Shown here: positions 30,216 through 40,700 of the stretch, piece after piece | Layout: each line of letters opens with the position of its first letter | How positions within the stretch are numbered: position 1 is the first letter of the stretch | Assembly: GCF_000278115.1 (NCBI RefSeq) | Contig: NZ_JH725117.1 | Span: 160,330-224,329, forward strand | Direction of reading: 5' to 3' | DNA: 64,000 nucleotides | Source of the DNA: Bartonella sp. DB5-6 | GTDB taxonomy: Bacteria > Pseudomonadota > Alphaproteobacteria > Rhizobiales > Rhizobiaceae | The notes under the pieces: model-generated | Databases searched by the model: none | What the model was told of the DNA's origin: nothing | The model's input: the letters and a program-made list of their open reading frames with translations, nothing else | Translations under genes and position numbers: made by a program

Positions 30216-30398
30216 ATGAACATTCGTTATGAAATCATAAGATTTTTTTTTATGATTGTTGTATTTGTCTCTCTATATGCTACTATTGCTAAATTATTCT
30301 ATAATCGTAGTTGGAAATTATCTATCATAACAGCATTATCAGCAGGAATTGTTTTTTTTATTTTTGATAGTGTGTGTAGATATTTTGGTTTATATTAA
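30216..30398 (+). CDS. Small two-helix membrane protein B2
   Basis: 60 residues, close paralogue of B1 (same NIRYEIIRFF start, RSWKLS turn and CRYFGLY end). The gene with its 50-bp leader is a tandem duplicate of B1, 274 bp further on; the leader again reads AATTAGGA, then TTTGTTATA before ATG. Same possible role as B1. Confidence 0.65.
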   Translation: MNIRYEIIRFFFMIVVFVSLYATIAKLFYNRSWKLSIITALSAGIVFFIFDSVCRYFGLY

Positions 30399-30485
30399 CA
30401 TTTATTGAACAAATTTCAAAAATGTTGAATAAAATATTTTTCAAAGATATCTATTATTATCATATAATATAATTTGGATTTCGTA

Positions 30486-30704
30486 ATGTCAGATTTTAAT
30501 CATAAAATTATTGAATCGTTCATGGTAACAGTTTTCTTTGGTTTAATATATCTTTTTTATTATAAATTTATTTCTTACAGTTGGAAAGATTCTCTAAAAA
30601 ACTCATTATTAACAAGCCTTCTATTTTTTATTATTAGTATTTTATTTAACTATATTGGTTTATATCAAGTTTTGAGAAATTTTTATAATGGATATTTATC
30701 ATAA
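30486..30704 (+). CDS. Small membrane protein C1
   Basis: 72 residues from ATG 30486 (a TTG at 30474 is a less likely start). Same plan as B1/B2, two hydrophobic helices with a YSWKDS turn and NYIGLY, plus an extra tail of 16 residues. Its 3' end overlaps D1, which starts in another frame 17 bases before its stop. Confidence 0.6.
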   Translation: MSDFNHKIIESFMVTVFFGLIYLFYYKFISYSWKDSLKNSLLTSLLFFIISILFNYIGLYQVLRNFYNGYLS

Positions 30705-30840
30705 ATTCCTAGAGGCATTATTTCAAACAATTGCATTTGGATTATTACTTACAATTATTTTGAAATTTAAAGGATATAAGATTAAAAGTATTATTTATAA
30801 TGATAATATCTTTTACTATTATATCTTTACGGTATTGTAA
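30688..30840 (+). CDS. Small membrane protein D1, probably truncated
   Basis: 50 codons from ATG 30688: [20 protein letters not shown] and on. It matches D2 at 31857-32030 for the first 35 codons; then a short deletion shifts the frame and the last codons and the stop come from the start of the second leader repeat. So D1 is most likely a fragment created when the second unit was inserted or duplicated. Confidence 0.45.
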   Translation: MDIYHKFLEALFQTIAFGLLLTIILKFKGYKIKSIIYNDNIFYYYIFTVL

Positions 30841-30947
30841 AAAATATACTATTTATTAAAATAATATTTTGTATTCTATAATATAGACATATATATTTAT
30901 TGTTTATACAGTGTTTTTATTGCTATAAAGCAAAATTATGTTTGACA
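30819..30947 (+). repeat. Leader direct repeat, copy 2
   Basis: Second copy of the 29310-29441 leader, upstream of peptide A2. It differs by a few substitutions and short indels, and overlaps the 3' end of D1. Confidence 0.85.
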
Positions 30948-31024
30948 TTTATCTAAAGCGCATGATAGCCATTTATAACGTATCATGATGATACGATTTT
31001 TAATATCTTACAAGGAGGATTGAT

Positions 31025-31261
31025 ATGTTCGGTTCAAGAAGTTTTTTTGATAAGTGTGGCCCTTATGATTATATCTCGGCTGGAAGTTCAGCAGGACTCA
31101 AAGCTGGAGCTTATGGAGTTTTAGGCGGGTTAACTTACGGCTGGGTAGCGGGGCCACTAACCCCAGAAGTTGTAGGCGGAACTGCGCTAATGAGCTACAC
31201 AGTAGGATTTGCCTCCGGTTTGGAAAATAAATATCACGAGTGCCATTCTTTTAATTTTTAA
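31025..31261 (+). CDS. Glycine-rich two-cysteine small peptide A2, bacteriocin-like
   Basis: 78 residues with the same strong AGGAGG and the same spacing as A1. The hydrophobic, glycine-zipper core (about 20-65: SAGLKAGAYGVLGGLTYGWV, then GGTALMSYTVGFASG) lies between the only two cysteines, C11 and C73. Sequence identity to A1 is low although the leader DNA is nearly identical, so the coding part has diverged much faster than its flanks, as in toxin/immunity cassettes. Function not known. Confidence 0.7.
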   Translation: MFGSRSFFDKCGPYDYISAGSSAGLKAGAYGVLGGLTYGWVAGPLTPEVVGGTALMSYTVGFASGLENKYHECHSFNF

Positions 31262-31277
31262 GAGAATATATAAAAAT

Positions 31278-31353
31278 ATATCTCTGAACTCGGTAATTTA
31301 TAAATACAGAATATTTTGTCTAAAGATATTGATAAAACAAACTTCAGAGATAT
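31278..31353 (+). repeat. Inverted repeat between peptide A2 and small membrane genes
   Basis: Arms ATATCTCTGAA (31278-31288) and TTCAGAGATAT (31343-31353), 11 bp, perfect; the counterpart of 29808-29905. Confidence 0.65.
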
Positions 31354-31391
31354 CTCTTTCTTGTAATTTTATATATTAATTGAGTTTTATT

Positions 31392-31577
31392 ATGATGGAT
31401 ATTCTTTATCAGATTAAAGAATCGTTATTTTCAATAATTATTTATATTTTTTTAGGTATTCCTATTTTCCGAAAAATGAGTGGACTCAATTGGAAAGAGG
31501 CTGTAAAAGCAACATTATGTACAAGCATTCTATTCTTTATTTCTGATTTTTTGCGTAGATATTTTGGTTTGTTTTAA
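31392..31577 (+). CDS. Small two-helix membrane protein B3
   Basis: 61 residues from ATG 31392 (or 31395). Closest to B1: ILYQIKESLF start, LNWKEA turn, FFISDFLRRYFGLF end. It is the only B-type gene in the second unit, where the first unit has two. Confidence 0.65.
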   Translation: MMDILYQIKESLFSIIIYIFLGIPIFRKMSGLNWKEAVKATLCTSILFFISDFLRRYFGLF

Positions 31578-31653
31578 TATTTTATAAATAAATTATGAAA
31601 AAGATTAATAAAGTAGTTTTCGTAAATAATATTAATATACATTATAATTCCTT

Positions 31654-31857
31654 ATGAACGATTTTTTTTATAAAATTAATGAATCGTTGTTTGTAACAAT
31701 TATATTTTGTCTATTATATGTTTTTCAATGGAAATTTATTGGTTATAGTTGTAAAGATTCTATAAACAAATCCTTAAATATAAGCTTCATGTACTTTTTT
31801 GTTTGCTTATTATTAAAATATGCTAACTTATATCAACTCTTGAGAAATATTTTATAA
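31654..31857 (+). CDS. Small membrane protein C2
   Basis: 67 residues, paralogue of C1 ([20 protein letters not shown] start, YSCKDS turn, [11 protein letters not shown] end). Two hydrophobic helices. The ribosome site is weak. The stop overlaps the first base of D2. Confidence 0.6.
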   Translation: MNDFFYKINESLFVTIIFCLLYVFQWKFIGYSCKDSINKSLNISFMYFFVCLLLKYANLYQLLRNIL

Positions 31858-32030
31858 TTGATATTTATCATAAATTCTTAGAAACATTATTTCAAACAAT
31901 TGGAGTTGGATTATTACTTATAATTGTTTTGAAATTTAAAGGATATAAGATTAAAAGTATTATAATAAAATTATTATTTATAATGATAATATATTTTACT
32001 CTTATGTTTTTATACAGATTAATTAAATAA
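31857..32030 (+). pseudogene. Small membrane protein D2, start codon lost (ATG to ATT)
   Basis: Full-length counterpart of D1: 57 codons ending in TAA at 32028-32030, with two hydrophobic segments. At the place of D1's ATG the sequence reads ATT because of a single G-to-T change. ATT is a rare start, so D2 is either silent or very poorly translated. D1 has the start but a broken end; D2 has the end but no good start. Confidence 0.5.
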
Positions 32031-32562
32031 CTGTAAAATTACTATCCATTTCATTATATATATTCTTATTTTTGTTATTTTTTAACATCTTTCCTTGCTC
32101 TCAATCCCATCTCCCAACACCATCCGTGAATGGCATAACGCAAAACATGATAAACCTGTGTCATCACAATATTCGCACTTCGGGAATGGCTTTACAAATG
32201 ACGCCCATAACCTATGAACGCCCTCATCCCATCTATTTTTAACTTTTTATACGAAATTTTTTAAAACTTTAATTTCTTTGTTCGCTTATAAAAGCTCTCT
32301 ACAACAATATGCTCTTTTGTATTTTATACAATTTACATCTCTTTATGATGATATGCGTCCATTTAAGCATCCTAAAACAGCATAAAAACGCCCTCTTAAA
32401 TAAAAACGTAAATACAAACTCACCAGATTTGAAAAATTAACTATTCCAATATTTGTAATTTAGTCTAATCTCAAAATGAAAAGCTTACTGGGAATAACTC
32501 TGCCTAAAACACAAAAATACAATGGCTGATTTTTCCAAATAATAAATGAGGAGAGGGAACAT
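32031..32562. other. Intergenic region between the small-protein locus and acs
   Basis: 530 bp. GC rises again from about 32090. On the minus strand 32085-32210 two frames show coding-like composition, one with a stop inside; too short to name. The acs promoter should be in the last 150 bp; ATG 32563 has GAGGAGAGGG about 7-12 bases upstream. Confidence 0.35.
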
Positions 32563-34521
32563 ATGTCTGAAAAAATCTATCCAATACCAGATAATATCAA
32601 AAAAAATGCTTTGATCGATGAAGAAACTTACCACCAATGGTATCAAGAAAGCATCAATGATCCGGAAAGCTTCTGGGCAAAACACGGTCAACGCATTGAA
32701 TGGTTTAAACCTTATACAAAAGTAAAAAATACTTCATTTAATGGAGATATACCCATTCAATGGTACGAGGATGGAATAACAAATGTTGCCTATAATTGCA
32801 TTGACCGCCATTTAAAAAACCATGGTGATAAAATTGCTCTGATTTGGGAAGCAGATAACCCTTATCATGATAAAAAAATAACCTATAAAGAGCTTTATCA
32901 ACATGTTTGCCGTTTTGCCAATATTTTAAAGAACCACGGTGTAAAAAAAGGCGACAAGGTTACCATTTACCTCCCCATGATCCCCGAAGCAGCCTATGCC
33001 ATGCTCGCCTGTGCCCGCATTGGCGCCATTCATTCGGTCATTTTTGCGGGTTTTTCTTCTGAAGCAATAGCACAACGTCTTGTAGATTGTGAATCAACCT
33101 TCATCATTACCGCCGATCAAGGCTTGCGTGGAAGAAAACAGATAAACTTAAAAGAGACCGTTGATCATGCTATTGAGATCGCAGCCCATCAGAACGTGCA
33201 TGTCAATCAAGTCATGGTCATACGACGCACCAGTGGAACAATTCATTGGGTAGAGGGACGTGATTTTTGGTACCATGAAGAAATACCTCATACCAAAACC
33301 GATTGCCCAGCAGAAGAAATGAACGCTGAAGATCCCCTATTTATTCTGTACACCTCGGGTTCAACAGGCAAACCCAAAGGTGTTTTGCATACAACAGCGG
33401 GCTACCTCGTTTATGTATCGATGACACATCAATATGTTTTTGATTATCATCCTCATGAAATTTACTGGTGTACTGCAGACATTGGCTGGATTACTGGTCA
33501 TTCATATTTGGTTTATGGACCTCTATGCAACGCTGCCACCACTCTAATGTTTGAAGGAACACCAACCTTTCCCGACAAAGGTAGATTCTGGGAAATTGTC
33601 GATAAACACAAAGTCAATACGCTCTACACAGCACCAACTGCTATTCGTGCCTTAATGGGTGCAGGCAATTCATTTGTCGAACGCTCGACAAGAACATCCT
33701 TGCGCCTTTTAGGCACCGTGGGCGAACCCATTAATCCAGAAGCATGGGAATGGTTTTATCATATCGTTGGAAACAATCACTGTCCTATTCTCGATACATG
33801 GTGGCAAACAGAAACGGGTGGGCATATGATCACTCCTCTTCCCGGTGCAACAAAGCTTAAAGCAGGCTCAGCCACACGTCCTTTTTTTGGTGTTCAACCT
33901 CAAATCATTGATGCCCAAGGAAATGTTCTGGAAGGTGAAGCAGAAGGCAATCTTTGCATTATTGACTCATGGCCCGGACAAATGCGCACCCTTTATAATG
34001 ACCATGCGCGCTTTATTGAAACGTATTTTTCCACATATAAAGGGAAATATTTTACAGGCGATGGGTGTAGACGCGACAGAGATGGCTATTATTGGATTAC
34101 AGGACGGGTTGATGACATACTCAATGTCTCTGGACACAGGTTAGGAACAGCTGAAATTGAATCAGCGCTTGTTCTACATCCTGCTGTTTCAGAAGCAGCA
34201 ATTGTCGGTTATCCTCATCCCATTAAAGGACAAGGAATTTACAGTTTTGTCACCTTAATGGAAGGCACAACCCCAAGTGAAGCATTGCAAAAAGAGCTTA
34301 TTCAACATGTAAGAAAGGAAATCGGCTCCATTGCCATATTGGATAAAGTTCAGTTTGCTCCTCAACTACCCAAAACACGATCAGGAAAAATTATGAGACG
34401 CATTTTGCGAAAAATCGCCGAAAATAATTTTGATAATCTAGGAGATATCTCAACCCTTGCCGAACCACAAGTCGTTGATGATCTTATTGCCAATCGCCAA
34501 AATAGAGAAACTATTACTTAA
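32563..34521 (+). CDS. acs: Acetyl-CoA synthetase
   Basis: AMP-forming acetate-CoA ligase, the route for using acetate. 652 residues, the usual length. The adenylate loop [11 protein letters not shown] is at about 262-272; WWQTETGG (about 412-419) is the acetate/AMP pocket; [21 protein letters not shown] carries the hinge; the lysine in TRSGKIMRR (about 609) is the residue acetylated to control the enzyme in other bacteria. ATG 32563. Monocistronic, with a strong hairpin after it. Confidence 0.97.
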   Translation: MSEKIYPIPDNIKKNALIDEETYHQWYQESINDPESFWAKHGQRIEWFKPYTKVKNTSFNGDIPIQWYEDGITNVAYNCIDRHLKNHGDKIALIWEADNPYHDKKITYKELYQHVCRFANILKNHGVKKGDKVTIYLPMIPEAAYAMLACARIGAIHSVIFAGFSSEAIAQRLVDCESTFIITADQGLRGRKQINLKETVDHAIEIAAHQNVHVNQVMVIRRTSGTIHWVEGRDFWYHEEIPHTKTDCPAEEMNAEDPLFILYTSGSTGKPKGVLHTTAGYLVYVSMTHQYVFDYHPHEIYWCTADIGWITGHSYLVYGPLCNAATTLMFEGTPTFPDKGRFWEIVDKHKVNTLYTAPTAIRALMGAGNSFVERSTRTSLRLLGTVGEPINPEAWEWFYHIVGNNHCPILDTWWQTETGGHMITPLPGATKLKAGSATRPFFGVQPQIIDAQGNVLEGEAEGNLCIIDSWPGQMRTLYNDHARFIETYFSTYKGKYFTGDGCRRDRDGYYWITGRVDDILNVSGHRLGTAEIESALVLHPAVSEAAIVGYPHPIKGQGIYSFVTLMEGTTPSEALQKELIQHVRKEIGSIAILDKVQFAPQLPKTRSGKIMRRILRKIAENNFDNLGDISTLAEPQVVDDLIANRQNRETIT

Positions 34522-34536
34522 CGCAAAACACCAACC

Positions 34537-34589
34537 AGCGGTGGTTTTAGTTTTCTTGCTATTATAGCATTCGTGCTAAAACCACCGCT
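34537..34589 (+). terminator. Hairpin downstream of acs
   Basis: Perfect 14-bp arms AGCGGTGGTTTTAG (34537-34550) and CTAAAACCACCGCT (34576-34589), with an inner TGCTA/TAGCA pair in the 25-base loop. It starts 15 bp after the acs stop. No T-run follows, so termination is plausible but not certain. Confidence 0.65.
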
Positions 34590-35032
34590 ACAATTAAAAA
34601 ATAATAATACAACTTTCAATCTCTTTGAAAACGGATACTCTTTCTCAATAACAAACGAAAAACGATTGAAGAAAAAACATTCAGAATTACGGAGTATAAA
34701 TTCTAACAAAAACATAGAACGAAAAAAGCAAAGCATCCTTTGTCAACCAGAAAACGAAAAAGATCACTGCTAAACCAACAAAGCTCGGGTTACAGTCCTC
34801 ATGTTTCTGCTAGAAACACCTTGGAATTCCTGCTAAAATCATAAATATAAGTAAAATAAGGAAGTGTGACAATCAATAATAGCCTTACAAGCAATATTTC
34901 TCAATAACAAATGAGAAATTGTGAAAGAAAAAATATTGAAAACTGTAAAACATAAACCGAACAAGAGCCGAAAACAATGAGAGCAAAGGTCCTCACAGTA
35001 GTGCAATATAAAAGCAGAAGTGGTAACGAAAA
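34590..35032. other. Intergenic region between acs and ftsE with a degenerate direct repeat
   Basis: About 440 bp. A stretch of about 60 bp beginning TTTCTCAATAACAAA at 34642 recurs in degraded form at 34897 (both continue with GAAAA..ATTG..GAAAAAA). No gene can be supported. Confidence 0.4.
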
Positions 35033-35692
35033 GTGATTCATTTTGAGAATGTCGGGCTACGTTACGGAATGGGCCCTGAAGTCCTTCGCGATATTAGCTT
35101 CCATATTCCTCCTGGGTCATTTCAATTTCTCACGGGCGCCTCTGGAGCCGGTAAGACGTCGTTGATGCGTCTTATGTTTTTGGCTCTCAAACCAACCCGC
35201 GGTCATATTGACCTCTTTGGAAACGATACAGCATTGCTCAAACGACAAGAGCTTCCCGCACTACGACAACGTATCGGTGTCGTTTTTCAAGATTTCCGTC
35301 TCCTTGATCATATGACCACTTATGAAAATGTCTCTTTACCTTTACGCATTAAAGGGCAAGAAGAAGCAACTTATCGCAGCGAAGTGGAAGATCTTCTCTG
35401 TTGGGTAGGCCTTGGAGATCATATTCATGTTTTACCACCGGTTCTTTCTGGCGGTGAGAAACAAAGGGTAGCCATCGCGCGTGCACTCATTGACCAACCC
35501 GAAATCCTGCTTGCCGATGAACCGACAGGAAATGTTGATCCCCCTTTGGCAAAACGCCTGCTCCGTTTGTTTATAGAACTAAATCGTTTTGGAACAGCGG
35601 TCGTTATCGCCACCCATGATATCGCATTGATGGAACAAGTCGCAGCACGGCGTATGCTTCTCCATAACGGACGGATGACAATTCATGAATAA
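35033..35692 (+). CDS. ftsE: Cell division ATP-binding protein FtsE
   Basis: ATPase of the FtsEX complex, which controls periplasmic peptidoglycan hydrolases at the septum. 219 residues. Walker A GASGAGKT (34-41), Q-loop FQDFRLLDHMT, signature LSGGEKQRVAIARAL, Walker B LLADEPTGNVD and the H-loop ATHD are all present. Start is GTG 35033, fixed by the family N-terminus MIHFENVGLRYG; the ribosome site is weak. It overlaps ftsX by 8 bp. Confidence 0.95.
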   Translation: MIHFENVGLRYGMGPEVLRDISFHIPPGSFQFLTGASGAGKTSLMRLMFLALKPTRGHIDLFGNDTALLKRQELPALRQRIGVVFQDFRLLDHMTTYENVSLPLRIKGQEEATYRSEVEDLLCWVGLGDHIHVLPPVLSGGEKQRVAIARALIDQPEILLADEPTGNVDPPLAKRLLRLFIELNRFGTAVVIATHDIALMEQVAARRMLLHNGRMTIHE

Positions 35693-36638
35693 GTCTTTCC
35701 CTATTTTTACAAGCAATCAAAAAAACGCAACAGCTATTATTCCCAGCAGCAACATTTCTGGTCAAGCGCTGGTTGCAGTGATTGCTATTATGACATTTCT
35801 CTCAAGCCTCACATTAATCGGTGTTGATTTAGTACAACGTGCTGCTAACAGTTGGAGCAATCAAATCAGCTATGAAGCAACCATTCAAATACGCCCCATT
35901 GAAAATGTTGATATCGAAAAAGCCCTTCGTGATGCAGTTAAATTGGTTAAAACATTTCATGGTGTACAAGATGCCACCATTGTTGACCAAACAGCTACAG
36001 AAAAATTGCTAGAACCATGGCTTGGAACAGGATTAAACTTAAATGAACTGCCTCTTCCTCGCCTTATCATCGTAACACTGAAAGAGAATGAAGAAATCAA
36101 CTTTCGTGCAATTAATGACGCCATTAAAACACAAATTCCAGGAGGCCAGTTTGATGATCACCGTGTTTGGGTGAATCGTTTTTCAACAATGGCACATACA
36201 ACTGTTTTTATTGGTTTTTCAATCTTAACATTGGTTCTAGCCTCACTGATACTCACAATTATCTTTGCCACACGCAACGCGCTGGCAGAGAATGCGCATA
36301 TTATCAACGTCTTATATTTTCTGGGCACTGAAACTCTTTTCATTGCGCGACAATTCGACTGGCATTTTTTTAAAACTGCGCTACGCGGAGCATTATACGG
36401 TGGTGTCACAAGCGCATTTCTGTTTGCTGCTTTTAGTGTGTGGACCAATTATAACCTAGGGAAAGCAGAAACTAGCCAAATAACCGCTTTGTTCGGATAT
36501 ATTTCTATAAGTTCTCTTCCTTATGGAAAAATCATTGGCCTCATTTTTTTCGTTTCTTTACTTACCACGCTTACAAACCGGATGACTATTCTAGCACAGC
36601 TAAAAAAAATAGATCAATGTGAAAATGGCTTATTTTAA
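35685..36638 (+). CDS. ftsX: Cell division permease-like protein FtsX
   Basis: Membrane partner of FtsE. 317 residues with four membrane segments: one near 30-48, then an extracytoplasmic domain (about 50-165), and three more from about 172, 225 and 275. No transport role is known for this family; it passes FtsE ATPase cycles to cell-wall hydrolases. ATG 35685 lies within the end of ftsE, which indicates translational coupling. Confidence 0.92.
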   Translation: MNKSFPIFTSNQKNATAIIPSSNISGQALVAVIAIMTFLSSLTLIGVDLVQRAANSWSNQISYEATIQIRPIENVDIEKALRDAVKLVKTFHGVQDATIVDQTATEKLLEPWLGTGLNLNELPLPRLIIVTLKENEEINFRAINDAIKTQIPGGQFDDHRVWVNRFSTMAHTTVFIGFSILTLVLASLILTIIFATRNALAENAHIINVLYFLGTETLFIARQFDWHFFKTALRGALYGGVTSAFLFAAFSVWTNYNLGKAETSQITALFGYISISSLPYGKIIGLIFFVSLLTTLTNRMTILAQLKKIDQCENGLF

Positions 36639-36672
36639 TTTTTATAACTCACGACTCATATAATTTAAAATC

Positions 36673-37317
36673 ATGACGCAAAGCAGTTTAGAGCACCCCC
36701 AGCAAAAACGTCGCATAGGCAATCTATGGCATCTTTGCTGCTTGTTGCGCTATTTCCCACCGACAGCACTTGCCCTTTTAATGGTCATTCTCCTTTTTTG
36801 TGTTGGTTTTGTGGTTTTTTCTGAAAAAACCGAACGACTTCAACCACCAAATCCTTTGCCAAAAGCAGATGCAATCATCGTTCTTACAGGAGGAGAAAAC
36901 CGCATAGAAGCAGGGCTAAAACTCTTACAAAAGGGGCTTGGTTCGCGACTGTTAATCAGTGGAGTAAACACAACAACCAATCTCCAGAGACTGAAGCATA
37001 ATACGTATATTATCCCACAGCTCTTTAACTGTTGCGTTGACATCGGACATAAAGCGACTAACACAAAAGGAAACGCTGAAGAAAGTGCTGCTTGGATCAA
37101 AAAAAACAACTACCAAACAGTTTATATCGTCACCCATGATTACCACATGTGGCGTTCCTTGCGTGAACTTAAATATCTCATGCCTAACGTTAATTTCATT
37201 GCTTATCCTGTTAAAAAGAGCGGCAATGAAAGCGCAATCCAACAGATCAATCAAATACGCATTCTGATATTCCAATATATCAAAACAATCGATGTCTATA
37301 TCAGAACCGCATTTTAA
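36673..37317 (+). CDS. YdcF/SanA-like DUF218 membrane protein
   Basis: 214 residues. A single membrane helix (about 32-51) is followed by a DUF218 domain: ADAIIVLTGGENRIEAGLKL (about 65-84), LLISGV, NTKGNAEESAAW and TVYIVTHDYHMWRSLRELK. The family is linked to envelope integrity (SanA, ElyC). The gene follows ftsX by 34 bp, a common order in Rhizobiales, where an acyltransferase gene (plsC) usually comes next; no plsC is found here. Confidence 0.85.
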   Translation: MTQSSLEHPQQKRRIGNLWHLCCLLRYFPPTALALLMVILLFCVGFVVFSEKTERLQPPNPLPKADAIIVLTGGENRIEAGLKLLQKGLGSRLLISGVNTTTNLQRLKHNTYIIPQLFNCCVDIGHKATNTKGNAEESAAWIKKNNYQTVYIVTHDYHMWRSLRELKYLMPNVNFIAYPVKKSGNESAIQQINQIRILIFQYIKTIDVYIRTAF

Positions 37318-37748
37318 CCTTTACGCATTGATTTTCTGAAAATTTTCCACAAGCGGCACCATCGCTCTTTGCCAACCCGATATTGCCACAAGCACTTGAG
37401 AGCATTCATAAAAGGCATTTTTACGCCTTTTTTCAGTATCCAAACGCAACCCCGCTTATGACGCGCAAGCGAATAATTTTGATTAATTCTAAGAGGAATT
37501 GACTTCCTTTCCACCCTAAAAAATAAAGCTTCTTAACCTCGTTCGATTTTTCAACAATCCAGCTTCTTGTTTAACAGGTTCCACCTGCTTACCACGCACC
37601 GCAGTTCACTCCATGAAGCTCGACAAGCAATCCCTACCCTAAATATTCATCACCCCGCTAAAAACACCTCACGTAGAAAGCTTTCCATAAGCTCTATCAC
37701 AGCCTTCTATCAATGCTGTTTTATCACCGCACCTCAAAAAGCGCTGTT
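37318..37748. other. Intergenic region between the YdcF-like gene and the restriction enzyme
   Basis: 430 bp between convergent genes. The plsC gene expected after the YdcF-like gene in relatives is missing. A minus-strand frame at 37314-37514 has no ribosome site and no recognisable similarity. Nothing else found. Confidence 0.35.
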
Positions 37749-40700
37749 TTACGGCACAATGGATAACTTAACATTTTCAGTTTCTCTCACTTCCAATTTT
37801 GGTAGACTGCGAACAATTTTCATAGTTTCCAAGCTTACAGTAATAACCCGTTGAAACAATTCCAATGGATAAGCAGGGTTGCCCGCCGTTTCAACAGCAT
37901 AACGATTAGCATCATTAACAAGACCGCTCGCTTTATCCGTTTTGACAATCTGCCGCTCCATAACCCATTCAAGAGCGGGCTTGCCATTGACCACATAATC
38001 ATAAGCTTCAAGAGGAATATTCTGCATCGTGATATGCGCATTATAAATCACTGTGCTTTTGTCAATAGCACCGCACTTACCCGCAAATTTCATTGCTTCA
38101 ACACGGTAGAAACGCACCGCATCAGAAATCATCAAAGTGCGTGGATCACCCTGTTTATAGGTAACAGGATAGGGCTCAACCTCTTCATAATTCATATGCA
38201 AGTCACCAAGCTTTCGCCCCGCTGTTACAAAAGCCCAAAAATCCTCTACCTTTTTAACTGTCGGGATACGTGGCAATTCTTTAAACAAATTATGCGCATA
38301 ACGCGCACGATAATCCTCAGAATGCAAAATCCCATAAACATAATAAAACAAATCATCCTTTGTTATCATTTCACTAGGATAGGCAGCCTTAAAATAATCC
38401 AACCCTTCATCCGTGAGTGCATCACGCCGCTGCAAACCAGTTTCTTTGCTTTCCTCTGCAAAATTTGCAAACAAATGAACCTCATCCTCCTCCTTACCTC
38501 CTAAGGACTCAACATCTTCATAAACATACCGTGGAAAACATTGACCAGTATCCATTGTATGAAAATTAGGCAAATTCTTAGTCATAAGAACAGAAAAACC
38601 GCTTCTTGCTCCAGTTCCTGTAACTTGTATCACTTTATTTTCAACGGCTTTTCCCATAGGGAATATACGCGGCATTTGGTAAACGCTATCATTAAGAGCT
38701 CGATTATAATAAAGCCATTGCTGTGTAAAAGGACGATAAAGACTTTGCGTTAAACAATCTCTCTCAAAGTTAAAAGACTTTCCTTTTACTAAATTTTGTT
38801 TGAGAGAATAATTCCAGCTGATCTTTCTAGCATCTGTATTAACAAAATCGTTCACAGCATTTGCACGCGCTTTGCGATCAGCATGTGCATAAGTATTATT
38901 AAAACGCTCTACTTCGCTATTATAGAAAGCAGTCATGTGACTCATATTGTTCGCTAGAGCTTCACTGCTGAAATTATATGCCCAAGCATCACGACTGGTT
39001 TTAAGACCAAGTGAAAAATTTTCAAAGAGCTTTTTATCACTGCTCTTCTTGTCACCTAAGGCTAAAAATTTTTCAAAATCACTGTTGCGCTGATCCAGCC
39101 AATCGCCATGCTCATCTGGCGTAATGATCTGCCAGCCTTGTTCATGCTTGATCCCACCAATACTACCCAATCGCTGAACTTCATGTAATTTCTCTTTTGT
39201 CGAGAGATTATCACCAATATCATGATAGTAAATTTTACACTGCTGCGTAACATTTGGATTTTTGATAAACAGTGTCACAGCAATTCCTGTCATGCTTCCA
39301 CTTCCGAAAACATTTTGTCCTTCTTGAGCAAGCCCTTTGCTCAACATATTTTTGCGAATATCACCCCGCAAATTGAAAACATAAATGCTCGAAAATTCCT
39401 CACACAAATTTTTTCTGAGACCATCCATTGATAATTTTTCAATATAACCCGAACCAGTCACAAAACCAATAACACCACAATCTTTTATGCGGTCACTTGC
39501 CCAGCGAATGGCACGAATATAACTGTCATAAAGTTTATTAAAATTGCTCGCATTAGATTGAGCAGCATAGGTTTCACGAATACGACGATCCAATTTAGAA
39601 TAGCTTATATTCTGCGCATTATCGTTTTCGCTTTTTTGCCCTACCGAATAAGGGGGATTGCCAACAATAACACGAATATCCAGTTCTTTCTGGTGCGCCC
39701 GACGTGTGCTGTTATCCACCAGCAAATCACTGATCAGGTCTTTTTCTTGCTCATAAAGCTGGAATGTATCAGTTAAACAAATTCCCCCGAACGGAACATA
39801 ATCTCCCCCCATCAGACCATGATATGTCGTCTCAATATTAATGGCTGCAATATAATAGGCTAAAAGCACAATCTCATTGGCATGAATTTCATGACAAAAT
39901 TTGTGCTTCATTTCTTCTGGTGTAATCAACCCCGATTGTAAAAGCCGCGTGATAAAAGTTCCCGTTCCTGTAAAGGGATCCATGATGTGAATACCAGATG
40001 AGCCAAGCGTTTGCCCAAATTCTTGCTCTAAGACATCATTGACAGAGTGCAAAATAAAATCCACAACCTCAACGGGGGTATAAACAATGCCTAGTTTTTC
40101 TACAGTGCGTGGAAAAGCATAACGAAAAAACTTATCATAAAGTTCTACAATCAACCTCTGTTTTGCTTTTGGATCCGTAATTCCACTGGCTCGTAATTTT
40201 ACACTTGCATAAAATTTCTCGAGATCTTTAGATTCTTTATCAAGATTCGCCTCATCAAGCACATCAAGCATACGCTGCATAGCACACGATACCGGATTTT
40301 CACGCGTAAATTGATACCCCTCAAACAACACCTGAAAGACAGGACGCGTGATAATATGCTGTGCCAACATCTCAATCGCATCAGCCTCTGTAATCGCATC
40401 ATTTAAGTCATCGCGCAGTTCTGCCACAAACCTGTCAAAGGCTTGACGCGCCTCAGTATCTGGCTCTGCCAGAATACCTGTTAAGCGTGTGATATGATTC
40501 TTAGCAATCTCAGCAATGTTGCTGGCCCAATCCTCCCAATAATCACGTGTCCCACATTTCTTAACGATCTTTGCCATAATCGCACGAGAAAGTTCATCCA
40601 CACAGAAAGAAAGTTGCCCTTGTGCTTCATCGGTAAGAGTTAAATCATATTCCGCTGTTCCAATTCCCGATCGTGCGGGTTGTGCGCGTAGTGGAAGATT

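Noticed and set aside
32085..32230. Coding-like minus-strand fragments (RANIVMTQVYHVLRYAIHGW in one frame, KPFPKCEYCDDTG in another)
   Set aside because: Too short, two frames compete, and one holds a stop; not assignable to a gene.
37314..37514. 66-codon minus-strand frame after the YdcF-like gene, considered as a plsC remnant
   Set aside because: No acyltransferase motif (HxxxxD) and no ribosome site.
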